The position numbers and the translations under genes were made by a program. The notes beneath the pieces were generated by a model, which saw only the letters and a program-made list of their open reading frames with translations, searched no databases and had not been told where the DNA came from. From a virus, in the IMG/VR virus record IMGVR_UViG_3300020154_000130, positions 1 through 64,000 of that record: a stretch of DNA of 64,000 nt; one strand, written 5' to 3'. Shown one piece after another: positions 52,619-60,033 of this stretch (positions within the stretch are counted from its first letter, which is position 1; every line of letters begins with the position of its first letter).

Positions 52619-53055
52619 TCGGCGTTCTATTTCTGTTACTCGCAATATTTTTCTATGCTGTTATATCAGTATTGAAATTCCGATACGAACAATCGGTATT
52701 CACCAAATGGCCTAAACTCTTCGGGCCAGATTCCTGGGAGAATAAATACAAAAAGTTCCAGAGAGTAAACTACCTGGTAGCGGCTCCAGATAATTGGTAT
52801 TACAGATTGCTTAATCTTAAATACAGGGAACGTTTTCCCGGCAGCGCTTCAGTTTTTGTCTGGCTTACCGACGGGTTCCACTTCGTTCAAATGCTCTTTA
52901 CTTTTTCTGTGGCCATCACCCTGGGTACCTGGGAATGGAATGCAGAATCTTTAAAGGAGCTCATCTGGATTGTTATCGTTATAAAACTGCTATGGACACT
53001 CATTCATGAGTTCTGTTTCAGTTTTCTATTCATAAAAAAAGTAAAGGGGAAATAG
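52615..53055 (+). CDS. Membrane protein of a Bacteroidota phage family
   Basis: 146-residue protein: an N-terminal membrane helix (LFLLLAIFFYAVISVL), a soluble part with FGPDSWENKYK, then FPGSASVFVWLTDGFHFVQM, and two further hydrophobic stretches (MLFTFSVAITLGTW, LIWIVIVIKLLWTLI). The SxVFVxLTDGxHxxQ block recurs in small membrane proteins of Bacteroidota phages and prophages; role unknown. Translationally coupled to the gene before it. Confidence 0.6.
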   Translation: MIGVLFLLLAIFFYAVISVLKFRYEQSVFTKWPKLFGPDSWENKYKKFQRVNYLVAAPDNWYYRLLNLKYRERFPGSASVFVWLTDGFHFVQMLFTFSVAITLGTWEWNAESLKELIWIVIVIKLLWTLIHEFCFSFLFIKKVKGK

Positions 53056-53268
53056 GGGTAGTATAAGACTCATCCCGGTCTGGAGGAGAGTATGTATTCA
53101 TGCTTTTAGAAATCTTACCGTCCCCAACTGTCGCGTACAGGACTATTACGTGGATTCTATTGCATAAACCTTTACCCCTGCATAAGCGGTGTCAACGGGA
53201 GGAATGAATACAATGACTGACTTAGTGCTCGATTCAAAGTAAACGGGCAAATTTTTAACCTAACACTT
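53056..53268 (+). other. 213-bp gap with possible RNA structure
   Basis: No convincing gene. AGGGGTA at 53054-53060 is complementary to TACCCCT at 53173-53179, which could close a large stem. A GGAGG-like sequence near 53199 precedes a 12-codon ORF only. The 12-mer AATTTTTAACCT, shared with 2086-2097, ends 7 nt before the next gene. Possibly a leader region. Confidence 0.4.
53250..53261 (+). promoter_or_regulatory. Leader motif AATTTTTAACCT (copy 2)
   Basis: Identical to the 12-mer at 2086-2097 and again just before a start codon (ATG at 53269) with no Shine-Dalgarno sequence. Probably the same initiation or promoter element in both rightward blocks. Confidence 0.45.
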
Positions 53269-53850
53269 ATGACCGAAAGAGACATATCACTCCTCAAATC
53301 CAGACACGATGGGTTTCAGAAGATCATAAAAGATAACCTCCGCTTGCCAAAAGATCAACGTGATTACAAAGCAATGGAGGAAGCAAAAAAACGCTCTGCG
53401 GTACTTTCGGCATGGATGAAAGGTGAAGATCCGTTTGCCGTTCCTGAAGCTCCGGTAAAAATCGAATTCAAGGCCAAGCCAAATACCTACGAGAGCATCA
53501 TGGTTCTGGATACAGTTGAGGAGTTGGAGAAGGCCTGGCCAAACCTCTGGAAAAAAAACATTGGTGTGCAGGGTCCTGATGTTGTGTTACAACGGCTTCG
53601 CGAGATGGTAACCATGTATCGCAACCGCGAAAAGATAATGCTGAAGCATAACAACAATCCTACCCATTACTTCTGCGGTGTTGATGAATTTGGTATCACT
53701 TGGAATAAGGTGTACTGGCATTTCATCATGCGAAATACCCAACGAATCAAAGAGGTTATTGAATTACGACTTGGGGTTTCACTGAAGTCCTGGAAATCAT
53801 TTGAGTTAACCAAGACACATCACAGTGTCGCTGGAAGACGGTTAAAATAA
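53269..53850 (+). CDS. Hypothetical protein
   Basis: 193-residue soluble protein, helical and basic at the N-terminus (FQKIIKDNLRLPKDQRDYK), with a conserved-looking C-terminal part (HYFCGVDEFGITWNKVYW, MRNTQRIKEVIELRLG). No domain was recognised. Preceded by the 53250 leader motif and followed 11 nt later by the KGG-repeat gene. Confidence 0.6.
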   Translation: MTERDISLLKSRHDGFQKIIKDNLRLPKDQRDYKAMEEAKKRSAVLSAWMKGEDPFAVPEAPVKIEFKAKPNTYESIMVLDTVEELEKAWPNLWKKNIGVQGPDVVLQRLREMVTMYRNREKIMLKHNNNPTHYFCGVDEFGITWNKVYWHFIMRNTQRIKEVIELRLGVSLKSWKSFELTKTHHSVAGRRLK

Positions 53851-53861
53851 ACAATTCTGCA

Positions 53862-54074
53862 ATGACTAAGAGAAAAATCGGATTTGCGACACTTACTCCT
53901 GAGCAGCTGCGCGAACGTGCAAGCCTGGGAGGCCAAGCTGTAAGCCAGGATCGATCACACATGGCTGAAATCGGTCGCAAGGGCGGCTTAAAAACAGCTT
54001 CAAATAAAGCTCACATGTCTGAGATCGGCCGTAAGGGCGGCAAGAACAGACATAAAAGCAAAACCCCAGGTTAA
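53862..54074 (+). CDS. KGG-repeat small basic protein
   Basis: 70-residue, very basic protein with two copies of the glycine-rich stress motif (AEIGRKGGLKT and SEIGRKGGKNR) spaced about 20 residues apart. This is the KGG repeat of bacterial stress proteins such as GsiB-type hydrophilins (PF10685). Such proteins are hydrophilic and disordered and may protect against desiccation or bind nucleic acid. Its stop lies in the loop of a hairpin. Confidence 0.75.
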   Translation: MTKRKIGFATLTPEQLRERASLGGQAVSQDRSHMAEIGRKGGLKTASNKAHMSEIGRKGGKNRHKSKTPG

Positions 54075-54086
54075 GGGGACCTGGGG
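54064..54086 (+). terminator. Hairpin at end of KGG gene
   Basis: CCCCAGGT at 54064-54071 pairs perfectly with ACCTGGGG at 54079-54086; the TAA stop (54072-54074) is in the 7-nt loop. No U-run follows, so it may be a terminator of a different type or a 3'-end stabiliser. Confidence 0.45.
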
Positions 54087-54262
54087 CATGCAAAGCAAAA
54101 CTCGTAGCGCACAATGGGAACAACGGTGGCAAAATTAGAAAAATCATGCCACACTATAAACCCGCCCACTATGCTCTTTTACTGAGTTTTTAGCTATTCC
54201 CAACTGTGTAAAATATCCACACAACCCCTAAATGTGGACGAAAATAACCAACTATCTATTTT

Positions 54263-54487
54263 ATGAATAGAAAAAAGCTATTAATCAGTGTTCCGGTATT
54301 CTATGCCGTAATGGCGTCAATCTTCGTGCCTATCATCTACTGCCTTTCGGTGCCTAATCCACTGGATACTTTTCTGTCCTGGTATAACAGCCTGACTATT
54401 ACCGGACGCATTTTCCTGTACGCGGCAGGTCTGATCATAATTAAGTCCTGGCAACTATTCATCAAATTCTGGAATGCCCATGAATAG
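54263..54487 (+). CDS. Small two-helix membrane protein
   Basis: 74-residue protein with two hydrophobic segments (KLLISVPVFYAVMASIFV and GRIFLYAAGLIIIKSW). Preceded by 188 bp with no gene, which includes a weak hairpin TCCACA/TGTGGA (54216-54238) and probably a promoter. Next gene starts within its last codons. Not recognised. Confidence 0.6.
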   Translation: MNRKKLLISVPVFYAVMASIFVPIIYCLSVPNPLDTFLSWYNSLTITGRIFLYAAGLIIIKSWQLFIKFWNAHE

Positions 54488-54839
54488 AGTGTTTGCCATT
54501 ATCTCAAGGCTTTCCATTGAAGCTTTTGGAACTGAGTTCATGATTCGGGTAGATCGTGACAATAAAGATCCTATAAACGGAAGGGTATTCCTCCAGGTCA
54601 AGTACCAGGCTCCGTGCACAAAGACCGGACATACCCAGGAATGGAGTGGCCGGAAGTGGTATCTGTCTGAGCACATGACGGATGATGAAGTCGTCAAGAC
54701 TGCATACTCCGCGTTCAGAGCAGCTGTGGAGCACGAGGTAATGGAAGGATTCAAGGTAGACGGAATCATCCTGTTCAATCCTCATGTCAATTTCGAGGAG
54801 CTGCTAAAGGTTTCACATAACGAAGTTAAAAGAGCATGA
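54480..54839 (+). CDS. Conserved phage hypothetical protein
   Basis: 119-residue protein (start 54480; an ATG two codons earlier at 54474 is possible). The block SGRKWYLSEHMTDDEVVKTA and VEHEVMEGFKVDG with ILFNPHVNFEEL is a pattern repeatedly seen in phages and prophages of Bacteroidota. Small soluble alpha/beta protein of unknown role. Overlaps both neighbours. Confidence 0.6.
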   Translation: MNRVFAIISRLSIEAFGTEFMIRVDRDNKDPINGRVFLQVKYQAPCTKTGHTQEWSGRKWYLSEHMTDDEVVKTAYSAFRAAVEHEVMEGFKVDGIILFNPHVNFEELLKVSHNEVKRA

Positions 54840-55168
54840 GCAAACCTTCTATTCACCAAATCGAAATTATGTCTCATGGATTCCAGCTTGTCAGATTGAC
54901 CGGTGATGGAAATGGAGGAGTATGGAGCATGGAGTTCCGCCGTCCAACCAGTATGGGTTTTGATGTTCGACTGAAATGGTCTGCAGATACGCAGCGGTAT
55001 ACGATATCCCGGGACATTCCGACTGAAAGGGACAAAGTATTATTTGAAGGGTTCCTGTACATCGATAAGGATCTGCAATACATTCTCAGCCTGCTTGACC
55101 TCTCGAAGAATTACAACTATGCATCGGTAATTCAAAAACGAAAACTGGATGAGAATGGAAATAATTGA
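54836..55168 (+). CDS. Hypothetical protein
   Basis: 110-residue protein, beta-rich (GFDVRLKWSADTQRYTISRD) with a helical middle; coupled to the previous gene by an ATGA overlap. No domain recognised. Confidence 0.5.
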   Translation: MSKPSIHQIEIMSHGFQLVRLTGDGNGGVWSMEFRRPTSMGFDVRLKWSADTQRYTISRDIPTERDKVLFEGFLYIDKDLQYILSLLDLSKNYNYASVIQKRKLDENGNN

Positions 55169-55169
55169 T

Positions 55170-55469
55170 ATGAACCGGATCAGGGCTGCTCTTCCAAAAG
55201 GGGCCAGGGTAACGATTAAGAAAAAGATGTCCGGAGCTTTATACATCGACTGCCAGGTGTTTCCATCAATCGAATCGGAGATGTTCGAATTATGCAAGCA
55301 ATGGCAACGTGAAATTCTAAAGGACCTGATATATGAATTTTACACAGAGGAGACAGGAAGTCACTGGAAGGTATTTCTAAAACGCGGGCCTTTTGAGTTC
55401 CACAATGTTGAACCGTATGAGAGTCCCGCGGGAACTTTAATTAAAAACGGAAAACTACAAATAGCATGA
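55170..55469 (+). CDS. Hypothetical protein
   Basis: 99-residue protein from ATG 55170 (MNRIRAALPKGARVT); in-frame ATGs at 55149 and 55155 would lie inside the previous gene. The mix of beta segments (ALYIDCQVFPS, SHWKVFLKRGPFEF) suggests a compact fold. Stop overlaps next start. Confidence 0.5.
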   Translation: MNRIRAALPKGARVTIKKKMSGALYIDCQVFPSIESEMFELCKQWQREILKDLIYEFYTEETGSHWKVFLKRGPFEFHNVEPYESPAGTLIKNGKLQIA

Positions 55470-55675
55470 GAGATTTCACTGGCGCCATGGCGGTATTCAT
55501 GCCCTTGCCGGGCTTTGAAAGGCACTTCAAAAATGACCGTCGTTTATTCATCGTTGAATACTCAACTCCTGAGTATCGGGATGCGGCTATGGAAGTATTA
55601 CGGCAAAACTTTCCGGATATCATTCTGACTCCGGAAACACCAACTCAGTTTCAAATTGACTTTAAAGGAGAATAA
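55466..55675 (+). CDS. Small hypothetical protein
   Basis: 69-residue protein (FTGAMAVFMPLPGFE, FIVEYSTPEYRDAAMEVLRQ), started at the ATGA overlap with the previous gene. Not recognised. Confidence 0.5.
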   Translation: MRDFTGAMAVFMPLPGFERHFKNDRRLFIVEYSTPEYRDAAMEVLRQNFPDIILTPETPTQFQIDFKGE

Positions 55676-55691
55676 CTATTGAATCAGTGCA

Positions 55692-55979
55692 ATGAAGCCA
55701 CAACGATTTCATCCAGACCAAAAGGTTATTTGTGTTTCCAAGGGGAATATCTGGTATGATATTGATTCTGGCGAGCCTTCCACCGGACCGATATACAATG
55801 AGATATATACAGTCCGTGGGTATGATGGATATGTCGTCGAGCTCAACACCTGGTTTATCTTCTTGGAGGAATTTCCATTGAATGATGATAGTTGGCCTGA
55901 GAACCTTTTTGAACCTGTCGTAGAAGATCAAGTTTTATCAGAAGCACTAAACGAAATTTTTGAACCCACACTCATATGA
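55692..55979 (+). CDS. Hypothetical protein of a recurrent phage family
   Basis: 95-residue acidic protein. FHPDQKVICVSKGNIW, GPIYNEIYTVRGYDG and LEEFPLNDD give an SH3-like beta pattern met in many small phage proteins (F-x-x-GQ-x-V-x-C ... GP-x-Y-x-E-x-Y-T-V). Function unknown. Overlaps next gene by 4 nt. Confidence 0.55.
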   Translation: MKPQRFHPDQKVICVSKGNIWYDIDSGEPSTGPIYNEIYTVRGYDGYVVELNTWFIFLEEFPLNDDSWPENLFEPVVEDQVLSEALNEIFEPTLI

Positions 55980-56290
55980 ATTACAAATGCAAAGAAGCCC
56001 TTGAGGCAGTTGAAGCGATCAATCAAGCGCTTCACGAAAGCCAGGAAGGTGAAGACTGCCAGGCGGTACTACTAACCTTCTCAACGGATGGCGATGATGC
56101 CATTGTTAAGTTTTTAACTCAGACAATCTTCTTATCGTCGGAAGACGAACGCGAGTTCGATGAGCAGAAAAACGAATGGGAACCAATGCAACAATATCTC
56201 TGGAAGCAAATGAATAGCATCCTGGTTGACATTGAAAAAATCTCAGCTATTACCCACGCAATGGCAACAGCAGGACCGTATGAACGATAA
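55976..56290 (+). CDS. Hypothetical acidic helical protein
   Basis: 104-residue protein, mainly helical and acidic (EALEAVEAINQALHESQEGE, SSEDEREFDEQKNEWE). No domain recognised. Tightly coupled on both sides. Confidence 0.5.
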   Translation: MNYKCKEALEAVEAINQALHESQEGEDCQAVLLTFSTDGDDAIVKFLTQTIFLSSEDEREFDEQKNEWEPMQQYLWKQMNSILVDIEKISAITHAMATAGPYER

Positions 56291-56552
56291 GAAAAGACTT
56301 GCGACCATTGAGCGGTTTATTCATTCCGAGAAGTACCTGAAGGGATTACCCTTCCGCGTTCTCATTTCTCCTGATCAGGTGACCGTGCAGTTTAAGGGCA
56401 TCTCCAAAGAGCAGATGAAAAAACTCCGGAAGAATCTCAATGATGCTGCATGCGATCATATCAGGATTACCAACCTGGACAAACACCAGCAGAAAAAAGA
56501 CAAGAAGAAGGATATCGGAACACTTCACAGGGAAAACGATGTCGAGAATTAA
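56280..56552 (+). CDS. Hypothetical protein with very basic tail
   Basis: 90 residues from ATG 56280, which lies 11 nt before the previous stop; the frame is open from 56226. The alpha/beta N-terminal part (FRVLISPDQVTVQFKGIS) is followed by a basic tail (DKHQQKKDKKKDIG) that may bind nucleic acid. Not recognised. Confidence 0.5.
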   Translation: MNDKKRLATIERFIHSEKYLKGLPFRVLISPDQVTVQFKGISKEQMKKLRKNLNDAACDHIRITNLDKHQQKKDKKKDIGTLHRENDVEN

Positions 56553-56754
56553 TCACACATGGGGCCCGGAGGATGAATCCGGTATTGAGACGTGCGTTAA
56601 GTGCGGCCACCTGCGGAAAAAGAAAGCAAGCGCTCACTTTAACATGAGGCAGAAAGGTGCCAGCAAATGGACACTGCTGTATTCAAAAAAAGGAACAAAG
56701 TGGGTTGAGGAACATTCGGATTGTTCACATGAAAAATTACACGAAGGCACATGA
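56539..56754 (+). CDS. Small zinc-finger-like protein
   Basis: 71 residues from ATG 56539 (MSRINHTWGPEDES). ETCVKCGHLRKKK and C-terminal HSDCSHEKLH give C-x2-C ... C-x-H, a possible zinc site; the middle is a beta hairpin (KWTLLYSKKGTKW). Similar short zinc proteins recur in the accessory regions of Bacteroidota phages. Role unknown. Confidence 0.55.
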   Translation: MSRINHTWGPEDESGIETCVKCGHLRKKKASAHFNMRQKGASKWTLLYSKKGTKWVEEHSDCSHEKLHEGT

Positions 56755-56978
56755 AGATTATTAAGATTTTAAGCCAGTCACGCAGAGATTTTGTCGCAAT
56801 GATGCATTGTGAGTTCTGTGAACAGAAATGCATAAATAATGAAGGTTATGACGACCGTTACTACCACGACAATGTAATTCCGGATATGAAGTGTGAAAAA
56901 TGCGGAAAGTCAACCAATTCAGAAGGAGGTAAGATTGACCACACGCCAACTAAATACCCCGAGGGAGAACAATTATGA
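56751..56978 (+). CDS. Zinc-ribbon protein
   Basis: 75-residue protein with two Cys pairs: MHCEFCEQKC, then GYDDRYYHDNVIPDMKC and CEKCGKS. This is a known small phage zinc-ribbon layout (GYDDxxYHxxVIPxMKCxxCGK), probably one zinc. Coupled to neighbours by 4-nt overlaps. Confidence 0.65.
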   Translation: MKIIKILSQSRRDFVAMMHCEFCEQKCINNEGYDDRYYHDNVIPDMKCEKCGKSTNSEGGKIDHTPTKYPEGEQL

Positions 56979-57157
56979 ATTTTCCATGCTGGCTAATCGG
57001 CCACAAACAAAAGGTAGTCAAATACTACAGCGACAACGTACAGAAACTCCAATGTCAGAGATGCAAAAAGCACTTTGGAATTTGTCATGATGTCCGGGCG
57101 GTTCTTCCCTGGGACGATGAGTTAGAGCGCGCCATGAAAGTCGCTTATCCCCATTGA
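56975..57157 (+). CDS. Small zinc-binding protein
   Basis: 60-residue protein. PCWLIGHKQ near the start and LQCQRCKKHFGICHD give C/H ... C-x2-C ligands. The C-terminus (RAVLPWDDELERAMKVA) is helical. It probably binds one zinc. Its TGA stop overlaps an ATT codon that appears to start the next frame. Confidence 0.6.
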   Translation: MNFPCWLIGHKQKVVKYYSDNVQKLQCQRCKKHFGICHDVRAVLPWDDELERAMKVAYPH

Positions 57158-57431
57158 CACGACATGGTGCACCGAACAATTTTTTGAAGATCTGGGGTAT
57201 TACAAAGTCAAGGACGACGGAACCTACGGTGAGTATAAAGCCAAACCTTGGACCATTAACAGTCCGACTTATGGTATGACTCCAATGGATAAGCGCCAGA
57301 TCAACTTCAATCGAGATGAAAAATACGGTGTGTTCATCTCCATTCGTGAAGATTGGAACACCCGCAACGTATTCGTTGGACTGGTTAACAATCCATTGCA
57401 ATTCAAAGTCATTGCCAACTCAGTAACCTAA
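57153..57431 (+). pseudogene. Protein-coding frame without ATG/GTG/TTG start
   Basis: The frame is open from 57138 to the TAA at 57429-57431 and reads like real protein (WCTEQFFEDLGYYKVKDDG, MDKRQINFNRDEKYGVFI, EDWNTRNVFVGLVNNPLQF). There is no ATG until 57276 and no GTG or TTG at all upstream. An ATT at 57153-57155 overlaps the previous TGA just where other genes here use ATGA, giving about 92 residues. It may be a true gene with a rare ATT start, a gene with a mutated start, or a shorter 51-residue gene from 57276. Protein family unknown. Confidence 0.45.
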
Positions 57432-57438
57432 ACCACCT

Positions 57439-58086
57439 ATGAAATATTTTATCGACACCGAATTCATCGAAGGTTTTCACAAACCTCTCTTTGGCAAACG
57501 CCGTCACTTCATTGACCTGATCAGCATTGGTATTGCAGCGGAGGATGGTCGGGAGTATTACGCAATCAGTAATGAGTTTAATCCAAAGATCGCCAGTCAA
57601 TGGGTTAAGGATAATGTCATATCAAAACTGCCCGCGCAAAAAGTTAGTTTTCATGACTCCCCACGGGCAAGAATGGAAAGCTTGCTTTGGAAGTCCAACA
57701 AACAGATCGCCGAAGACATTGTTCGTTTTTGTTTACCATGGACATACGGCATAGGTAAAGAAAGGGAATTGCCTATGGCAGACGGATCAACAATGGTGCA
57801 ACCATCCAAACCGGAGTTCTATGCCTATTATGCGGATTACGATTGGGTTGTATTCTGTTCGTTGTTCGGAACGATGATGGGTTTGCCTAAAGAGTTCCCG
57901 AAGTATTGCAGAGATTTAAAGCAAACACTGGATGAAAAGGCAGTCGGAAGAATGCCCCTTTCACTTGAGAGCAATATCGATTTTATTAAAAAGAAACCAG
58001 ATTATCCCAAGCAATCAAACGAACATAATGCATTGGATGATGCAAAATGGAATAGGTCCTTTTACAGATTCCTTCAGAAGCTTTAA
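57439..58086 (+). CDS. 3'-5' exoribonuclease-like protein
   Basis: 215-residue protein of the Rv2179c-like DEDD exoribonuclease type (PF16473). Exo I is FIDTEFIEG (D6, E8), the Exo II-like aspartates lie in YADYDWVVFC, and Exo III is EHNALDDAKWNRSFY near the C-terminus. These enzymes trim RNA 3' ends. In a phage it may degrade host RNA or recycle nucleotides. It follows the AT-rich leader after the ATG-less frame and has its own ATG. Confidence 0.8.
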   Translation: MKYFIDTEFIEGFHKPLFGKRRHFIDLISIGIAAEDGREYYAISNEFNPKIASQWVKDNVISKLPAQKVSFHDSPRARMESLLWKSNKQIAEDIVRFCLPWTYGIGKERELPMADGSTMVQPSKPEFYAYYADYDWVVFCSLFGTMMGLPKEFPKYCRDLKQTLDEKAVGRMPLSLESNIDFIKKKPDYPKQSNEHNALDDAKWNRSFYRFLQKL

Positions 58087-58092
58087 TCCCTG

Positions 58093-58344
58093 TTGAGAAA
58101 GCGATCGGACAGTGAGGTTCAGAACTTATTCCGCGGAGATTACCTGTACTGCCAGGCCTGCGGACATTCGATCTGGCATAGCCATCCGACAGCTTTAACA
58201 TTTAAAGTCCAGGATATCACCTGGGCATACCAGAGTCACATAAAGCGATGCTGGCCACTGAAACGATTGATTATAACAAAACGCCGTAACAATGAAAAAA
58301 TACATACAAAACAATCCTCCACACCCGGGAGCAATACTAGATGA
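58093..58344 (+). CDS. Putative zinc-binding protein (TTG start)
   Basis: 83-residue basic protein that must use TTG at 58093. YCQACGHSIWHSH, then SHIKRCWPL gives C-x2-C ... H-x3-C, a plausible zinc finger. It overlaps the antitoxin gene by 53 nt, more than usual here, so its end may be an artefact or it may be translated at a low level. Support is moderate. Confidence 0.4.
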   Translation: MRKRSDSEVQNLFRGDYLYCQACGHSIWHSHPTALTFKVQDITWAYQSHIKRCWPLKRLIITKRRNNEKIHTKQSSTPGSNTR

Positions 58345-58603
58345 GTGTTATTTGAAAGCACTAAATCTATCTGTGACCAACGCCGCGAAGGTGTTATTAA
58401 TTAGCCGTCCCCGGTTGTCAACCATTATCAATGGTAAGGCTGGGATTTCTGCTCTAATGGCTTTAAAGCTGGCCAAAGCTTTCAATACAACGCCACTATT
58501 TTGGCTAAACCTCCAAAACAGTTATGATCTGTGGAATATCAGGAATGATAAGCGCGCCAAAGTGAAAAAGACCTTATGGAGAATCAAGACCAATTTGATT
58601 TAA
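58292..58603 (+). CDS. HigA-type antitoxin / XRE regulator (orphan)
   Basis: 103-residue protein of the HigA/VapI addiction-module antidote family: PPHPGAILDECYLKALNLS is the family opening, followed by a helix-turn-helix (VTNAAKVLLISRPRLSTIIN) and ISALMALKLAKAFNTTPLFWL. HigA binds its own operator and neutralises HigB. No HigB-like gene adjoins it. It may block a host toxin, or act as a phage regulator. Confidence 0.85.
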   Translation: MKKYIQNNPPHPGAILDECYLKALNLSVTNAAKVLLISRPRLSTIINGKAGISALMALKLAKAFNTTPLFWLNLQNSYDLWNIRNDKRAKVKKTLWRIKTNLI

Positions 58604-58833
58604 AGGATGTGCCAAAGTTCATCATGGATTGTCCTGTGTTTTTTGATTGGACAGTCTACAAGGGAGAAACGTACTTCGCGATGTTGAACTACGAAAGGTC
58701 CATTCAGGCAAAACGGCCAATGATAGACCTGGCACATTGCGCCACCCGGGGAATGAATAATATCGTGCTCAAGACAGTCGCGTATTCGAAGAAGCATTTC
58801 ACAGAGTCAAAACTAGCCTGCACTAACAAATGA
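58576..58833 (+). CDS. Hypothetical protein
   Basis: 85-residue protein (FIMDCPVFFDWTVYKGETYF, RPMIDLAHCATRG); overlaps the antitoxin gene by 28 nt and the next by 4 nt. Too large to be a typical HigB and without its motifs. Not recognised. Confidence 0.5.
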   Translation: MENQDQFDLKDVPKFIMDCPVFFDWTVYKGETYFAMLNYERSIQAKRPMIDLAHCATRGMNNIVLKTVAYSKKHFTESKLACTNK

Positions 58834-59063
58834 GAACCTGGAGAGATTCAGCCCGGCCGATCATAGCCAAAGTATTGAAAGAAATGCATGGCCAGCCTGA
58901 AAAAGAAATCAAGAAGGCATTACGCAAAGCGTACCCCTTTGGGGCAAGGTCCATGCACCCCTATAAGATCTGGCTCGATGAAATAAAGGTGCAGACGGGA
59001 AAACGGAAATTCAATATGAGGGCAAAGGATATAGTGCCTGAGAACCAAGGACAATTATTTTAA
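58830..59063 (+). CDS. Conserved small phage protein
   Basis: 77-residue basic protein. The block SARPIIAKVLKEM, KALRKAYPFGARSMHPYKIW and LDEIKVQTG recurs in phages and prophages (W-x(n)-RP-I ... AYPFG-x-R ... HPYK-x-W). Probable nucleic-acid-related role by charge only. Confidence 0.6.
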   Translation: MRTWRDSARPIIAKVLKEMHGQPEKEIKKALRKAYPFGARSMHPYKIWLDEIKVQTGKRKFNMRAKDIVPENQGQLF

Positions 59064-59069
59064 CGAGCA

Positions 59070-59249
59070 ATGAAACGAATTCAACTGACTAAACATGCTT
59101 CCGCCCGCGTTGAGGACGATGTTTCAAAGGAGACGATCAAAGCCCTAACCAAGATGGCATCCCTCGCCTATAGGAAGATCGTGAAGGAAAAACCAGTCTT
59201 AACACCGGAGGAGGCTAGAAAACTTAAAACAAGGAAGAAACGGAAATGA
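59070..59249 (+). CDS. Small basic protein (59 aa)
   Basis: 59-residue lysine- and arginine-rich protein (MKRIQLTKHASARVEDD, ending RKLKTRKKRK). It fills the gap between two coupled genes: it starts 6 nt after the previous stop and its TGA overlaps the next ATG as ATGA, which is strong support. Helical and basic, probably a nucleic-acid-binding protein; function unknown. Confidence 0.6.
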   Translation: MKRIQLTKHASARVEDDVSKETIKALTKMASLAYRKIVKEKPVLTPEEARKLKTRKKRK

Positions 59250-59767
59250 TCATAGCACAAAGAGAACTCAAATTCAGAATCTGGAACCCGTCTGGAAAAA
59301 ACATGTTGCATGACATTGAGAATGTTTACGATTGCTTGAAGCAGCAACATGCACATGATAAAACCCAGCCGCAACGTGGCTTTACCATTCCTTATGATCA
59401 TAAGGCCGACGGAATGGTCTGGATGCAATTCACCGGTCAGACGGACATAACCGGAAAAGAAGTCTATGAAGGTGACATTGGAAGAGTAACGGAAGAAGAA
59501 GAATTCGGGGATCATAACATTTATCTGATCTGCGCCTGGATCAAAGAATGGTCAATGTTCGCCTGGGTTGAGCACAATGAATACTCCAATTACCTCAATA
59601 AAGGTGTATCAGCACTCGATGAATTTATGTTTTGGACCTACAACATGGAAGACTCTGGAGTAACAATTTGCGGGAACATCTACCAGCATCCGGATTATAT
59701 CCTCAAATGTCTCAAGGAAGAGGAGAAAACAATGACCGATACTTTGAAAGACGACGACACTGAATAG
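59246..59767 (+). CDS. YopX-family protein
   Basis: 173-residue protein. RELKFRIWNPSGKNM at the start, MQFTGQTDITGKEVYEGDIG in the middle and ICGNIYQHPDY near the end are the three hallmark blocks of YopX proteins (PF09643), common in phages of Firmicutes and Bacteroidota. The family's biochemical role is unknown. Its tail is acidic (LKEEEKTMTDTLKDDD). Confidence 0.85.
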   Translation: MIIAQRELKFRIWNPSGKNMLHDIENVYDCLKQQHAHDKTQPQRGFTIPYDHKADGMVWMQFTGQTDITGKEVYEGDIGRVTEEEEFGDHNIYLICAWIKEWSMFAWVEHNEYSNYLNKGVSALDEFMFWTYNMEDSGVTICGNIYQHPDYILKCLKEEEKTMTDTLKDDDTE

Positions 59768-59772
59768 CCAGC

Positions 59773-60033
59773 ATGAAAAAGCGACATCTTCATTTCACGG
59801 AGAAAGAAAAGGATGCTGTCTTGAAGCGGTTCATGAAAGAGTTCTTCCATTTCCCAACGCTGTGCAAAGCCGGCTTTTTTACGAAAGAAATGAAGGGAGA
59901 TTATAAAGCACAAGCAGAGAGAGTGTGCAAATTTTTCGGTTACAAGACTGTTTATGAATATGGTTTAACCGCGAAGCACACCACAACAAATAATGGATTT
60001 AGCTGGAAAATGGAATCAATTTATGAGTCGTAA
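59773..60033 (+). CDS. Conserved small phage protein
   Basis: 86-residue protein with CKAGFFTKEMKGDYKAQAER and VCKFFGYKTVYEYGL, a pattern that recurs in Bacteroidota phages. Basic and aromatic. Function unknown. Confidence 0.55.
   Translation: MKKRHLHFTEKEKDAVLKRFMKEFFHFPTLCKAGFFTKEMKGDYKAQAERVCKFFGYKTVYEYGLTAKHTTTNNGFSWKMESIYES

Noticed and set aside
53202-53241. 12-codon ORF preceded by GGGAGGA
   Set aside because: Too short to support; the GGAGG-like match may be chance and other genes here do not rely on it.
54088-54138. 16-residue ORF starting in the hairpin after the KGG gene
   Set aside because: Too short, no leader, no coding character.
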